In this document: piece after piece, positions 1-9,777 of the stretch
Layout of the letters: every line of letters begins with the position of its first letter
How positions within the stretch are numbered: the first letter of the stretch is position 1
From: Candidatus Marimicrobium litorale
GTDB taxonomy: Bacteria; Pseudomonadota; Gammaproteobacteria; Pseudomonadales; Halieaceae
NCBI RefSeq assembly: GCF_026262645.1
Contig: NZ_SHNO01000001.1
Coordinates: 2,852,001-2,916,000, forward strand
Direction: 5' to 3'
Length of the DNA: 64,000 bases
Notes under the pieces: generated by a model
What the model saw: only the letters and a program-made list of their open reading frames with translations
Database searches by the model: none
What the model was told of the DNA's origin: nothing
Made by a program: the position numbers and the translations under genes

Positions 1-652
1 TATTGTCGCGGGCAGCAATGAAGAACACCTCGTCGTCCACTTCTACAACGGTATCACCCTCAGGGATTATGGCGCGGTCCTGTCGATAGATCGCCGCGAC
101 ACGAGTATCCACGTTGGGCATGTGCCGTCGGATTTCCTGCAGCTCGTGTCCGACAATAGGGCCTCCGTGGTAAGCCCGCACGGCAACCAACTGCACCCGT
201 CCTTTGGCAAAATCCATTACCTGCAGCGCGCCCGGGGTAGCAATAAGGCGGACTATGCTGCGTGTGACCAGTTGTTCGGGGCCAATAATGACATCGACCG
301 GAATATGATCCCGGTTGAATAGTTGTTTCTGGTGAGCCAGGTAAAACGGTGAGCGGACCCGGGAAATTTTGGTTGGTGTTTTGAACAGGGTGTAAGCCAC
401 CTGACAGGCCATCATGTTGATCTCGTCGCTATTGGTCACGGCAACGAGCATGTCTGCGTCCTCGGCTCCCGCCTCGCGCAGGGTGTCCGGATGAGAAGCG
501 CCACCTGTCACAGTGCCGATATCGAGCCGCTCCTGTAACGCGCGGAGTTTGTCGGTGTCGGTATCGACAACGGTGATGTCGTTTTGCTCGTTGGCGAGGT
601 GCTCGGCGAGGGTGCCGCCGACCTGGCCAGCGCCGAGAATAATGATCTTCAT
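1..652 (-). CDS. trkA: Trk potassium uptake protein TrkA (3' part outside window)
   Basis: Peripheral NAD-binding subunit that gates the TrkH/TrkG potassium channel at the inner membrane. From the ATG at 650-652 the frame stays open to the left edge (217 codons). It begins with a Rossmann strand-turn-helix (GAGQVG at residues 7-12) and has the acidic residue closing strand 2 (D30), which is the TrkA-N signature. A TrkA-C-like stretch ([19 protein letters not shown]) follows in the last third. The family is about 458 residues with two such units, so roughly half the gene, including the second unit and the stop, lies left of the window. It is downstream of rsmB on the same strand, an order common in Pseudomonas relatives. 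The function is well supported. Confidence 0.95.
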   Translation of the reverse strand, partial: MKIIILGAGQVGGTLAEHLANEQNDITVVDTDTDKLRALQERLDIGTVTGGASHPDTLREAGAEDADMLVAVTNSDEINMMACQVAYTLFKTPTKISRVRSPFYLAHQKQLFNRDHIPVDVIIGPEQLVTRSIVRLIATPGALQVMDFAKGRVQLVAVRAYHGGPIVGHELQEIRRHMPNVDTRVAAIYRQDRAIIPEGDTVVEVDDEVFFIAARDN

Positions 653-785
653 GGCCCGGTGAGCCTTGCAGTGATTACGGGTCCCGAAGAGTGCGCGACT
701 AGGTCAGAGGCCCTCCCGGTTATGCAATCACATTAAAGAAGTCGCCCCGTGAATGTAAGAGCCGGTGTGGCGAAATTGTGCACAA

Positions 786-2084
786 CTATGAGACTGTTTT
801 TTGCAGCAACGCGTAGTACAGGCCGTCACTGCCACCGCTACTGGGGAGCAGTTGTTTGCCGTAGCTCGACGCCTCGCCCCAGGGGGTATCGAGGTCTTGA
901 TGCACCGCATCCGGTGTTTGGTCGAGGAAGCGGCCGATGACCGTACTGTTTTCTTCTTTGAAGATGGAGCAGGTTGCATACAACAGGGTGCCGCCCGGTT
1001 TCAGTAGTGGCCAGACACCCAGGAGCAGGCGGGTTTGCAGCTCGCTAAACGTTGCGATATCGGTCGTTTTGCGCAGCTGTTTTACGTCTGGATGCCGCCG
1101 GATTACGCCACTGGCTGAACAAGGGGCATCTACCAATATGCGATCGAAGCTGGCCGCGGATAGCTGTTCCGGTGGCGCGGTCCCGTCGGCGCAAACGAGT
1201 GATGCAACAAGCCCCAGTCGCGCCAGATTGTCCGAGACCTTGTCCAGCCTGTTCCTCTCTACATCCATCGCAACCAGTTCCGCAAGCTCCGCTTGCAGTT
1301 CCAGTATGTGACAGGTCTTTCCCCCGGGCGCTGCGCAGACATCCAGCACGCGCTCTCCCGGTCCGGGCGAAAGCAGGATTGCGGCCAGTTGTGCCGCTTC
1401 GTCCTGTACGCTCACCATGCCGTCTTGAAACCCCGGCAACTGGCTTACATCCATCGCGTGCGACAGGTAAATAGCCTGCGGGCCGAGTAGGCCCTCACTG
1501 CTGCCTATGCCCTGCTTGGCGAGTGTTTTGAGGTACTGCTCGCGGCTGACTCGGGCGGTGTTCACGCGGAGCGTCATGGGGGGGTGTTCGTTGTTGGCAA
1601 GCAGTATATCGCCGGCGGCGGCGGGCCACTGCGTCTGGATTTTGTCATAAAGCCAACGGGGGTGACAGCTGCTGGCTGCATCATCCAGCGCTTCTAGCAG
1701 TGGCTCACGTTCCCGCAGGAACCGCCGCAGTACAGCATTGGACAGATTTTTGGCCCAGTGCTTTTTGAGCGCCCGCGTGGCCTCTACGGTAGCCGCGACG
1801 GCGGCGTGGTCGGGTACACGTGTGAAGTCCAGTTGATACAAGCCACAGAGTAACAGGGCCTGGATATCGCGATCTTTGTCTTTCAGGGGTTTGTCTATCA
1901 GCTGTGCGAGGATTGCTGTGAGACGCGGTTCGTGGCGCAGTGTCCCGTAGCATAGCTGGCGCAACAGTCCCAGATCTCGCGTTTTGACCTTGCTTTCCTG
2001 CCGCGCGAGGGCACGGTCGAGGGATTGCCCGCTGAACACGTCTGCGATGGTCAGTGCTGCTGCGGCGCGGGTATCGACGCTCAT
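786..2084 (-). CDS. rsmB: 16S rRNA m5C967 methyltransferase RsmB (Sun/Fmu)
   Basis: S-adenosylmethionine-dependent methyltransferase that makes m5C967 in 16S rRNA. The N-terminal NusB-like RNA-binding domain (about residues 5-140) precedes the catalytic domain. SAM motif I (VLDVCAAPGGKT) is at residues 246-257. The two cysteines expected of RNA m5C enzymes are present: C322 in DAPCSASG and C372 in YATCS. At 432 residues it matches the family. I chose the ATG at 2082-2084 because MSVDTRAAAA aligns with the usual N terminus and because it overlaps the fmt stop codon by four bases (ATGA), a sign of translational coupling. The frame stays open further upstream, but that part has no RsmB character and runs through the end of fmt. 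Confidence 0.95.
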   Translation of the reverse strand: MSVDTRAAAALTIADVFSGQSLDRALARQESKVKTRDLGLLRQLCYGTLRHEPRLTAILAQLIDKPLKDKDRDIQALLLCGLYQLDFTRVPDHAAVAATVEATRALKKHWAKNLSNAVLRRFLREREPLLEALDDAASSCHPRWLYDKIQTQWPAAAGDILLANNEHPPMTLRVNTARVSREQYLKTLAKQGIGSSEGLLGPQAIYLSHAMDVSQLPGFQDGMVSVQDEAAQLAAILLSPGPGERVLDVCAAPGGKTCHILELQAELAELVAMDVERNRLDKVSDNLARLGLVASLVCADGTAPPEQLSAASFDRILVDAPCSASGVIRRHPDVKQLRKTTDIATFSELQTRLLLGVWPLLKPGGTLLYATCSIFKEENSTVIGRFLDQTPDAVHQDLDTPWGEASSYGKQLLPSSGGSDGLYYALLQKTVS

Positions 2085-3058
2085 TCTTGTGCCGCCGCGG
2101 CCGTGGGCGCAAAGCGTTTGCCCACAGAAAAGCGATCGTGGTGAGCGCGCAGCAGCTCTGCCGCGGGCAATTGTCTGCCGCCTTCCAGTTGCAATATTTG
2201 CAGAACCAGGTCGCCCTTTGCGCAACGCACGGTGATGCCTTCCTGGTCGGCCTTAACGATGGTGCCAGGAGCGCTATCGCAGAGCTCTGCGGCTGCGGGC
2301 CTCGCGCCCCAGATTCGGACGCGCTTGCCATCGAGTACGGCGTAACAGACCGGGGCAGGGTTGAAGGCGCGAATCTGCCGGTCCAGGGTGGTGGCGTCGC
2401 GGCACCAGTTGATCTCGGCTTCCTGTTTGTGCAATTTGTGCGCGTAGTTTGCCTGCGTATCGTCCTGGGGCTGCGCAGATGCGCGACAGGATTCCAGGTT
2501 ATCCAGTACGCTCAGAAGCAGCTCGGGACCCAGTAGTGCGAGTTGATCGTGCAGATCGGTTGCGCTAGCGCGCGGGTCAACCGGGCAGGCTGCGGTGGCA
2601 AGCGTGTCGCCGGTATCGAGTCCTGCGTCCATTTGCATGATAGTGATTCCACTGGCTTCGTCACCCGCCTCGATCGCGCGCTGGATGGGTGCGGCTCCCC
2701 GCCAGCGGGGCAGGAGTGAGGCATGGACATTGAGGCAACCAAACCGGGGGATAGTCAGTACGTCGCGAGGCAGGATTAACCCGTAGGCCACCACCACGAG
2801 CACATCCGCGTCGTGTGCCGCCAGTTCGGTCTGTACCTCTTTATCTTTGAGGGTGTCGGGCTGATAGACCGGGATACCCGCCTCTTCGGCGACCTGCTTG
2901 ACGGGGCTCGTCTGGAGCTGGCGGCCCCGCCCCGCGCGGCGGTCCGGCTGGGTGTAGATTGACAGTAGTTGGTGCTTACTATCGACAATAGCCTCAGCAT
3001 GAAGGGCCGCGAAGCGGGGCGTGCCGGCAAAAATGACTCTGAGGCTGGCATCTGTCAT
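2081..3058 (-). CDS. fmt: methionyl-tRNA formyltransferase
   Basis: Transfers a formyl group from 10-formyltetrahydrofolate to Met-tRNA(fMet) for translation initiation. The N-terminal formyltransferase domain carries the catalytic triad: N110 and H112 in the NVHASLLPRWRG segment and D148 in GLDTGD. The C-terminal OB-like tRNA-binding domain covers roughly residues 210-315. The 325-residue length is usual. The gene starts four bases after the def stop and overlaps rsmB by four bases, so def-fmt-rsmB is almost certainly one transcript, with trkA possibly included. Peptide deformylase next door removes the group this enzyme adds. Confidence 0.96.
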   Translation of the reverse strand: MTDASLRVIFAGTPRFAALHAEAIVDSKHQLLSIYTQPDRRAGRGRQLQTSPVKQVAEEAGIPVYQPDTLKDKEVQTELAAHDADVLVVVAYGLILPRDVLTIPRFGCLNVHASLLPRWRGAAPIQRAIEAGDEASGITIMQMDAGLDTGDTLATAACPVDPRASATDLHDQLALLGPELLLSVLDNLESCRASAQPQDDTQANYAHKLHKQEAEINWCRDATTLDRQIRAFNPAPVCYAVLDGKRVRIWGARPAAAELCDSAPGTIVKADQEGITVRCAKGDLVLQILQLEGGRQLPAAELLRAHHDRFSVGKRFAPTAAAAQE

Positions 3059-3062
3059 GGCG

Positions 3063-3569
3063 TCAGTCGCGGCATCGCTGGTCTTTTTCCAGCTTCTTGC
3101 GTATCCGTTGCCGCTTCAGGGGAGACAGATAATCGACAAAAAGTTTGCCGTTGAGGTGATCTATCTCGTGCTGCAGGCAGATGGCCTCCAGCCCGGACAG
3201 CGTCTGGTTGAATGCGTCGCCATTGCGATCCAGGGCCGCAACCGTTACTTCTTGGGGACGGGTTACGGGCTCAAAAAAACCCGGCACAGACAGACAGCCT
3301 TCATCATAGTCTTCCAGCGTTTCACTGCGTGCGGTGATGTCCGGGTTAATGAATACCAGTGGGCGGTCGTTTTCTTCGGAGACGTCCATGACCAGAATGC
3401 GCTGGTGCACGTTGACCTGGGTCGCGGCGAGGCCGATGCCCGGTGCGTTGTACATGGTTTCAAACATGTCTTCGATGAGCTTCCGTGTTATCTCGGTGAC
3501 CGTATCTACAGGCGCCGCACGGGTGCGTAAGCGAGGGTCAGGGAACTCCAGTATTTCCAGTAATGCCAT
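3063..3569 (-). CDS. def: peptide deformylase
   Basis: Removes the N-formyl group from nascent proteins and is a metalloenzyme. All three family motifs are visible: GIGLAATQV at residues 44-52, EGCLSVPG at 90-97 (metal ligand C92) and QHEIDHLNG at 133-141 (metal ligands H134 and H138, catalytic E135). The 168-residue length is typical. I placed the start at the ATG at 3567-3569 because [15 protein letters not shown] is the normal N terminus; the frame extends upstream but has no family similarity there. It is the first gene of the def-fmt-rsmB run and diverges from the LysM gene across about 300 bases. Confidence 0.96.
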   Translation of the reverse strand: MALLEILEFPDPRLRTRAAPVDTVTEITRKLIEDMFETMYNAPGIGLAATQVNVHQRILVMDVSEENDRPLVFINPDITARSETLEDYDEGCLSVPGFFEPVTRPQEVTVAALDRNGDAFNQTLSGLEAICLQHEIDHLNGKLFVDYLSPLKRQRIRKKLEKDQRCRD

Positions 3570-3650
3570 GATATTCAGTGCCTGCGCAGCGGCTAGTGTT
3601 GGCCAGAATTGGCTGCGTGATTTGGTAACATTTGGCTTGCCAGCGTCATG

Positions 3651-3679
3651 TTGCAACAGCAAACTGTGAGCATTATACA
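3651..3679. promoter_or_regulatory. overlapping divergent promoters between def and lysM
   Basis: The 307-base gap 3570-3876 holds no gene. Within it, plus-strand TTGCAA (3651-3656) and TATACA (3674-3679) are 17 bases apart, a plausible sigma-70 promoter for the LysM-dprA side. On the minus strand the overlapping bases 3672-3677 read TATAAT, a perfect -10 for def, but with no good -35. The two -10 boxes overlap, so divergent transcription could compete. This is from pattern matching only. Confidence 0.4.
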
Positions 3680-3876
3680 GCGTGCGATTACGGGGTGCCT
3701 AGCGTTAGGACGCCGCTGCGCCTCGGCCGAAGGGCAAGGGTATGGCGGTGTTTTCGCCGCCAGAGCAGGTCGCACGGTGACAATCAGTCGGCCGGAGGCA
3801 CACGAATTCAGCAGCGGTGGTGTGGGAGAACGTGAGCCAGGCGTTGGATGCCCGCCTGAATGAAAAGGGTGCAATA

Positions 3877-4908
3877 ATGAAAATAAAGTCAATTTCTCTT
3901 GGTCTATTTCTGGCTTCACTGCTGTTTGCAGGATGGGCGCAGGCGGCAGTGCAACTCAATGAGGATGTACCGGAAACGTACATCGTTGAGAAGGGCGATA
4001 CACTTTGGGGGATTTCAGGGATGTACCTGCAGGAGCCCTGGCGCTGGCCGGAGCTCTGGGATGTTAATCCGCAGATCGATAACCCCCACCTGATATTTCC
4101 CGGCGACGAACTCTACCTTGTCTGGATTGACGGCCAGCCGCGGCTTCGTTTGCGGCGAGGCAGGGAAAAGGTATTAAGTCCGAACATGCGGGTCAGCGAC
4201 CTCGACCTGGCTATTCCCTCTATTCCACTGGACCAGATAGGCCCCTGGCTGCAGAACAACCGTGTCATGGAAGCCGGGGAGCTGAACCAGTCCGCGTACA
4301 TTGTTGCCCAGGACCAGCGCGCCCTGATTGGCGGGCCCGGAGACACCATTTACGGCCGCGGCCCGTTTCCCGATGGCGAGCGGACCTATGGCATTTATCG
4401 CATTGGCCAGCGTTTTATAGATCCTAATACCGGGGAGCACCTGGGATACGAGGTTATGGATATCGGGACGGGAAGACTCACGAGCAGCAACCGTGATGAG
4501 GTCACCCAACTGGAAATTACCCGTGTTGCGGAGGAAGTCAGAATTGGTGATCGACTCCTGCCCCAGGAAGAACGCGTGCTGGACTCGACCTTCCACCCCC
4601 AGGCGCCGCAGGCGGCAATTGTCGGCGGCGCGATCATAGCCGTTGTCGGCGGCCTGACGCAGGTGGGTGACATGAGTATCGTTGTCATTAATCAGGGCAA
4701 GCGGGACGGCCTTCAGATTGGCAACGTGGTCGCGGTATACCAGACGGGCCGCACCGTATTCGATAAGGTCTCCGAGTCGAATGTGCGTCTGCCAGATACC
4801 CGGGCAGGTCTGGCGATGGTGTTCGAATCTTATGAAAAGGTCAGCTACGCCATTATCCTGAGAGCGACCCGCCCGCTCGAGATATTCGATTTGATCAAGA
4901 ATCCCTGA
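3877..4908 (+). CDS. secreted LysM peptidoglycan-binding protein
   Basis: A 343-residue exported protein. Residues 1-23 form a signal peptide ending in AQA before AVQL. One LysM domain follows at about residues 33-83 (TYIVEKGDTLWGIS ... NPHLIFPGDELYLVW), which binds the glycan backbone of peptidoglycan. The remaining 250 or so residues are a conserved tail without a catalytic motif that I recognise. Proteins of this layout are regularly found divergent from def-fmt and upstream of dprA in Pseudomonas and relatives; their exact role is not established. I chose the ATG at 3877 because it starts the signal peptide. The frame extends 20 codons upstream without adding sense. Confidence 0.88.
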   Translation: MKIKSISLGLFLASLLFAGWAQAAVQLNEDVPETYIVEKGDTLWGISGMYLQEPWRWPELWDVNPQIDNPHLIFPGDELYLVWIDGQPRLRLRRGREKVLSPNMRVSDLDLAIPSIPLDQIGPWLQNNRVMEAGELNQSAYIVAQDQRALIGGPGDTIYGRGPFPDGERTYGIYRIGQRFIDPNTGEHLGYEVMDIGTGRLTSSNRDEVTQLEITRVAEEVRIGDRLLPQEERVLDSTFHPQAPQAAIVGGAIIAVVGGLTQVGDMSIVVINQGKRDGLQIGNVVAVYQTGRTVFDKVSESNVRLPDTRAGLAMVFESYEKVSYAIILRATRPLEIFDLIKNP

Positions 4909-4969
4909 ACAGGGCCGGTAGCGCTAGCTGCCGTGATACCGCCGCCGCACATAACGTCAAGGACGATGT

Positions 4970-5863
4970 ATGAATGTTGGCAAAGCACACCTCGATGCCC
5001 GCGCGGGCGGTGTCTCGACCGTCGCAATCGATGACGAACACTATCCGCCGCTGCTGCGCGAAATCCACGATCCGCCGGCGCTGTTATACGTGCTGGGTGA
5101 GCCCGCCCTGCTACTCACTCCGCAGCTGGCAGTAGTGGGCAGCCGCGGTGCAACGTCCGCGGGGCTTCGGCTGGCGCGCGACCTGAGTGGCCAGCTATCA
5201 GCAGCCGGTTTGCTGGTTGGCTCCGGGCTGGCTCTGGGGATTGACACCGCGGCGCACGAGGGTGCGTTGCAGGTGGGCGGCCGGACGGTCGCCGTCATGG
5301 CCACGGGCATCGAGCAGGTTTACCCGCATCGGAACCGCGCACTCGCCCGCCGTATCGAGGCGACGGGTTGTCTCGTATCCGAGTTTCCGCCGGGCACGCC
5401 GCCGCGTCGTCACCATTTTCCGAAGCGCAACCGGATCATCAGCGGGATGGCCCTGGGTGTCGTGGTGATCGAGGCGGCCCTACCAAGCGGCTCCCTGATC
5501 ACTGCGGGCGCGGCGCTTGAGCAGGGGCGAGAGGTCTTTGCCCTGCCGTGGTCACCCCTGCATGAAGGGGGGCTCGGGTGCCTGCAGTTACTGCGCGATG
5601 GCGCTAAAATGGTGCGCGCGGTGGATGATATTCTCGAAGAGTTTGGCGTCTGCGATGTTCCGCGAGGTGTGAGTTTTCAAACAGCTCGCGAGAAGGGGCG
5701 CGAGGAATCCTGGCTGCTGCCCCTGCTTGGCTACGAAGCGATTACTCTGGATGAACTGGTGACGGGTACAGCGCGCCCAGCGGCGCACTTGCTGGCAGAA
5801 TTGTCCAATCTGGAGTTGGCGGGTCGGGTACAACGCCTTTCTTCAGGTTATATCCGCTGTTGA
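4970..5863 (+). CDS. dprA: DNA processing protein DprA, lacking the N-terminal SAM/HhH domain
   Basis: DprA (Smf) binds single-stranded DNA and loads RecA during natural transformation. The Rossmann core is complete: VVGSRGATSAG, GSGLALGIDTAAHEG, PKRNRIISG and SGSLITAGAALEQGREVFALPW. A winged-helix tail follows (last 50 residues or so). At 297 residues it is shorter than the usual 350-380. The N-terminal SAM/helix-hairpin-helix domain is missing: only about 14 residues precede the AIDDEHYPPLL strand that opens the core, and just 61 bases separate it from the LysM stop. The segment that normally reads PGSIxNPxSxGCH is altered to LPWSPLHEGGLGC. The ATG at 4970 has AAGGA six bases upstream. The core function is likely kept; whether the shorter form is normal in this clade I cannot tell. 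Confidence 0.9.
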   Translation: MNVGKAHLDARAGGVSTVAIDDEHYPPLLREIHDPPALLYVLGEPALLLTPQLAVVGSRGATSAGLRLARDLSGQLSAAGLLVGSGLALGIDTAAHEGALQVGGRTVAVMATGIEQVYPHRNRALARRIEATGCLVSEFPPGTPPRRHHFPKRNRIISGMALGVVVIEAALPSGSLITAGAALEQGREVFALPWSPLHEGGLGCLQLLRDGAKMVRAVDDILEEFGVCDVPRGVSFQTAREKGREESWLLPLLGYEAITLDELVTGTARPAAHLLAELSNLELAGRVQRLSSGYIRC

Positions 5864-5948
5864 ACTTGCCAATTCCGCCACAATTAGTAAGAATCGCCGG
5901 TCTTTCAGGCTCTTGTAGCCGTTGTTTTAACGTAATAGGAGAAAATGC

Positions 5949-6452
5949 ATGAGCGAGCCGTTTGTCGCAATTGTGATGGGTTCCGATTCCGACCTGCCGG
6001 TAATGGAGGCCAGCTTTGATGTGCTGCGTAAATTTGGTGTGCACTTCGAAGTAAGAATCACCTCTGCCCACCGCACACCGGAAGAAACCAAAGCGTTTAT
6101 CAAAGAGGCCGAGGAGCGCGGCTGCGCCGTTTTTATTGCTGCGGCCGGCATGGCAGCACACCTCGCGGGCGCTGTCTCTGCTACCACCGTAAAGCCGGTG
6201 ATTGGTGTTCCGATGAATGCATCACTGGATGGCCTAGATGCGCTGTTGTCCACCGTGCAAATGCCCGCGGGCATCCCCGTGGCAACGGTTGCGATTGGTA
6301 AGGCGGGTGCAAAAAATGCGGCCTATCTCGCAACTCAGATCCTGTCCGTGGCCAATCCCCAACTGGCGCAGCAGTTGCGTGACGAGCGAGAGGCAAATGC
6401 CCGGGATATTGCCGATAAAAACGCAGCACTGCAGGAAAAACTGAAGGCCTAA
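5949..6452 (+). CDS. purE: N5-carboxyaminoimidazole ribonucleotide mutase PurE
   Basis: Purine biosynthesis enzyme that rearranges N5-CAIR to CAIR. Motifs: MGSDSDLPVM near the N terminus, SAHRTPEE (the catalytic histidine) and the STVQMPAGIPVATVAIG segment ending in GAKNAA. The 167-residue length is normal. AGGAG lies seven bases before the ATG at 5949. The loop that reads GGAAHLPGM in the E. coli enzyme is GMAAHLAGA here. The usual partner purK, which supplies N5-CAIR, is not next to it. Instead tsaC follows after two bases and dprA precedes by 85. Either purK is elsewhere or this PurE works without it; the sequence alone does not decide. Confidence 0.93.
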   Translation: MSEPFVAIVMGSDSDLPVMEASFDVLRKFGVHFEVRITSAHRTPEETKAFIKEAEERGCAVFIAAAGMAAHLAGAVSATTVKPVIGVPMNASLDGLDALLSTVQMPAGIPVATVAIGKAGAKNAAYLATQILSVANPQLAQQLRDEREANARDIADKNAALQEKLKA

Positions 6453-6454
6453 GG

Positions 6455-7021
6455 TTGTCTTTTTCACCGAGCTTTCTCGCCCTAAAGCAGGCCACCGATG
6501 CGCTGTGCAGGGAAGACGTGATCGCCTGCCCCACAGAAGCCGTGTGGGGCTTGAGTTGTGATCCCGACAGTCGAGCCGCCGTCACGCGCCTCCTGCAAAT
6601 CAAGCAGCGGTCAGAGTCCAAGGGGCTCATTCTGGTGGCGGCGCACATCGAGCAATTGGGTACATTGCTGTCGGGTCTGGACCCTGAACAGCTTGATGCC
6701 CTGCGTGCCACGTGGCCTGGCCCTGCTACCTGGCTATTGCCCCACCATGACCGTGTGCCCCCGTGGGTCTGTGGTGCGCACGATACGGTTGCGGTGCGGG
6801 TCAGCGACCACCCCGTCGTCTCATCGCTTTGCATTGCCTGGGGCGGGCCGCTAGTTTCCACGTCGGCCAATCCGGGCGGTGCACTCCCTGCCCGTGAGGC
6901 GTTTCAGGTGCGACGTTATTTCGGAGGCAGTGTGTCCTGTTTTGTGCCGGGCAGGGTCGGTTCATCGGCGCGGCCCACTGCGATCCGGCACCTCGTAAGC
7001 GGGGACATTGTCCGCTCCTGA
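6455..7021 (+). CDS. tsaC: L-threonylcarbamoyladenylate synthase TsaC (YrdC/RimN)
   Basis: Makes threonylcarbamoyl-AMP from threonine, bicarbonate and ATP for the t6A37 modification of ANN-decoding tRNAs. The YrdC fold is clear: PTEAVWGLSCDP, then a KSRxxxKG-like nucleotide segment (KQRSESKGLILV), TWPGPATWLLP, and the closing VSTSANPGG. The 188 residues match the short TsaC form without the Sua5 domain. The best start is TTG at 6455, two bases after the purE stop, with GAAGG at 6443-6447 as ribosome binding site; no ATG fits the N terminus. Translation is probably coupled to purE. It lies before hemF and aroE, its usual neighbours in gammaproteobacteria. Confidence 0.94.
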   Translation: MSFSPSFLALKQATDALCREDVIACPTEAVWGLSCDPDSRAAVTRLLQIKQRSESKGLILVAAHIEQLGTLLSGLDPEQLDALRATWPGPATWLLPHHDRVPPWVCGAHDTVAVRVSDHPVVSSLCIAWGGPLVSTSANPGGALPAREAFQVRRYFGGSVSCFVPGRVGSSARPTAIRHLVSGDIVRS

Positions 7022-8014
<993 letters not shown>

Positions 8015-8018
8015 TGGC

Positions 8019-8855
8019 ATGATTGAAAAACCCAGATACGCTGTTTTCGGCAACCCGATTAAGCAGAGCAAATCGCCGGAAATCCATGCGCTGTTCGCGG
8101 AGCAGTGCGATCGCGAGCTGCTTTATCGCGCGGTGCGGGTGGATCGAGGTGCCTTTGCCGCCGCCGTTGCGCAGTTTTTTGATGGGGGAGGCGCCGGCCT
8201 CAATGTCACCGTGCCGTTCAAGCAAGAGGCGTTCGATCTCGCAGATCATCTGAGTGAGAGAGCTGCCAAGGCAGGTGCCGCCAACACGCTGACGCGGCGT
8301 GAAGATGGCACGGTTGCCGGCGATAATACCGATGGTATCGGCTTGGTGCGAGATCTGGTCGCCAATCTCGGGTGGATGATACAGGGCCAGCGGGTGCTGT
8401 TACTGGGTGCTGGTGGTGCCGCCCGCGGCGTCCTTGGCCCCCTGTTGCGAGAGAGGCCGCAGGAACTGCTGGTGGTAAACAGAACCGCGCAACGCGCCGA
8501 GCAATTGGTGCGGGAGTTTCGGGACCAGGGGCAGGTCTCCGGTGGTGCCTACGCGCTGGCGAATGACCGTCAATTTGACCTGGTAATTAACGCGACCAGC
8601 GCCGGGCTCGATGGCACGGTGCCGGACCTCCCGGGTGAATTATTGACCGAGCGCGGTTGCTGCTATGACATGGTTTACGGTGCCGAGCCCACGCCCTTTA
8701 TGCGCTGGGCGGCCCACCATGCGGCCTGGGCGGTATCTGATGGGTTGGGCATGCTGGTAGAGCAGGCGGCAGAATCTTTCTATATCTGGCACGGTGCGCG
8801 CCCGGATACTGGGCCGGTTGTGCAGCAGTTGCGCGGGGCCATGAACGCCCTGTGA
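8019..8855 (+). CDS. aroE: shikimate dehydrogenase
   Basis: NADPH-dependent reduction of 3-dehydroshikimate to shikimate in the aromatic amino acid pathway. The substrate site is seen in NPIKQSKSP and in NVTVPFK with its catalytic lysine, then NTLTRRED and GDNTDGIG. The Rossmann part has GAGGAARG and the NRTAQRAEQL segment typical of NADP use. The C terminus carries DGLGMLVEQAAESF. It is 278 residues. ATG at 8019 is preferred over a TTG six codons upstream, which would overlap hemF. It ends 19 bases before the convergent YrdA-like gene. Confidence 0.96.
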   Translation: MIEKPRYAVFGNPIKQSKSPEIHALFAEQCDRELLYRAVRVDRGAFAAAVAQFFDGGGAGLNVTVPFKQEAFDLADHLSERAAKAGAANTLTRREDGTVAGDNTDGIGLVRDLVANLGWMIQGQRVLLLGAGGAARGVLGPLLRERPQELLVVNRTAQRAEQLVREFRDQGQVSGGAYALANDRQFDLVINATSAGLDGTVPDLPGELLTERGCCYDMVYGAEPTPFMRWAAHHAAWAVSDGLGMLVEQAAESFYIWHGARPDTGPVVQQLRGAMNAL

Positions 8856-8874
8856 GAGCACATTGCCGTCTGCC

Positions 8875-9447
8875 TCAGGCCGTCTCCGGCAGGGCCTCCA
8901 GCTCTTCTATGTGCTGGTCCTTCAAAGACAGATAGTTATTGGCGCTGTAGGTGAAGTAGGCACGCTCTTTTTCTGACAGGGCTCTGATTTCGCGCGCCGG
9001 GGTGCCGGCATAAAGGTAGCCGCTGCGCAGTGTTTTACCCGGTGTTACCAGCGCGCAGGCACCGATGACGACCTCATTTTCCACGGTGACTCCGTCCATA
9101 ACGGTTGCGCCCATACCCACAAGAACCCGATCACCAAGCGTGCACCCGTGCAACGTCGCGTTGTGCCCGATAGTGACATCGCAGCCAATATGCAGCGGCC
9201 AGCCACCGGGGTTATAGGGTCCATCGTGGGTAATGTGCAGTACGCTGCCGTCCTGAACATTGGTTCTGGCCCCGATAAAAATACGGTGCATGTCTCCGCG
9301 AATGGCGACTTGAGGCCAGACAGAGACGTCATCCTCCAGAGTGACGTCTCCGATGACCACTGCGCTGGGGTCGATGAGTACTCTCTGACCGGTGGTGGGG
9401 GAAATACCGGCAAAACTTCGCAGGCTGGTGGGACGATAGTGGCGCAT
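8875..9447 (-). CDS. gamma-carbonic-anhydrase-like hexapeptide protein (YrdA/PaaY family)
   Basis: A 190-residue left-handed beta-helix protein. Hexapeptide repeats run through most of the length (IGDVTLEDDVSVWPQVAIRG, VQDGSVLHITHDGP, IGHNATLHGCTLGDRVLVGM), with a C-terminal helix. The three histidines in HITHDG, IGHNA and LHGC match the metal-ligand pattern of gamma-type carbonic anhydrases, but most YrdA-like members have no proven activity, so the function is left open. The ATG at 9445-9447 has a strong GGAGGAG upstream. It is convergent with aroE, beside which yrdA genes are often found, and divergent from the YheV-like gene. Confidence 0.88.
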   Translation of the reverse strand: MRHYRPTSLRSFAGISPTTGQRVLIDPSAVVIGDVTLEDDVSVWPQVAIRGDMHRIFIGARTNVQDGSVLHITHDGPYNPGGWPLHIGCDVTIGHNATLHGCTLGDRVLVGMGATVMDGVTVENEVVIGACALVTPGKTLRSGYLYAGTPAREIRALSEKERAYFTYSANNYLSLKDQHIEELEALPETA

Positions 9448-9532
9448 TCGGGCTCCTCCTCGAGTGATGGGCTGTTACAATAGCGGGGATAACATCGCCT
9501 TTCCAGACAGCCGCAGCTGTTGGAGTATTTAC

Positions 9533-9775
9533 ATGCCAGACAAGCCGAACAGACGCCGTTTCATCGCGGGGGCCGTGTGCCCACGCTGCGCACTGAAAGA
9601 TAAAATCGTCGTGGATCTCGACACGGACCAGCGGCTTTGTGTGAGCTGTGGTTTTTCTGAAGACCGCCCGGACGGCGGCGTGGCGGAGCTGCCTACCCGC
9701 GTCAGCCGGGCGATGGCGCGCCGGGTAGATACCCCTGCGGAGCCTGTGACCCTGCTCGATGGTGAGGATTCCTGA
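9533..9775 (+). CDS. YheV-like zinc-ribbon protein (DUF2387)
   Basis: A small 80-residue protein with the YheV opening (RRFIAGAVCPRCALKDK) followed by a second cysteine pair (CVSCGF), so a CxxC...CxxC zinc ribbon. The C-terminal half is charged and low in conservation. Family members are conserved in gammaproteobacteria with no known role. ATG at 9533 was chosen because the family signature starts a few residues later; the open frame continues 23 codons upstream with no similarity. The stop is only two bases from the end of the convergent next gene. Confidence 0.8.
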   Translation: MPDKPNRRRFIAGAVCPRCALKDKIVVDLDTDQRLCVSCGFSEDRPDGGVAELPTRVSRAMARRVDTPAEPVTLLDGEDS

Positions 9776-9777
9776 CG

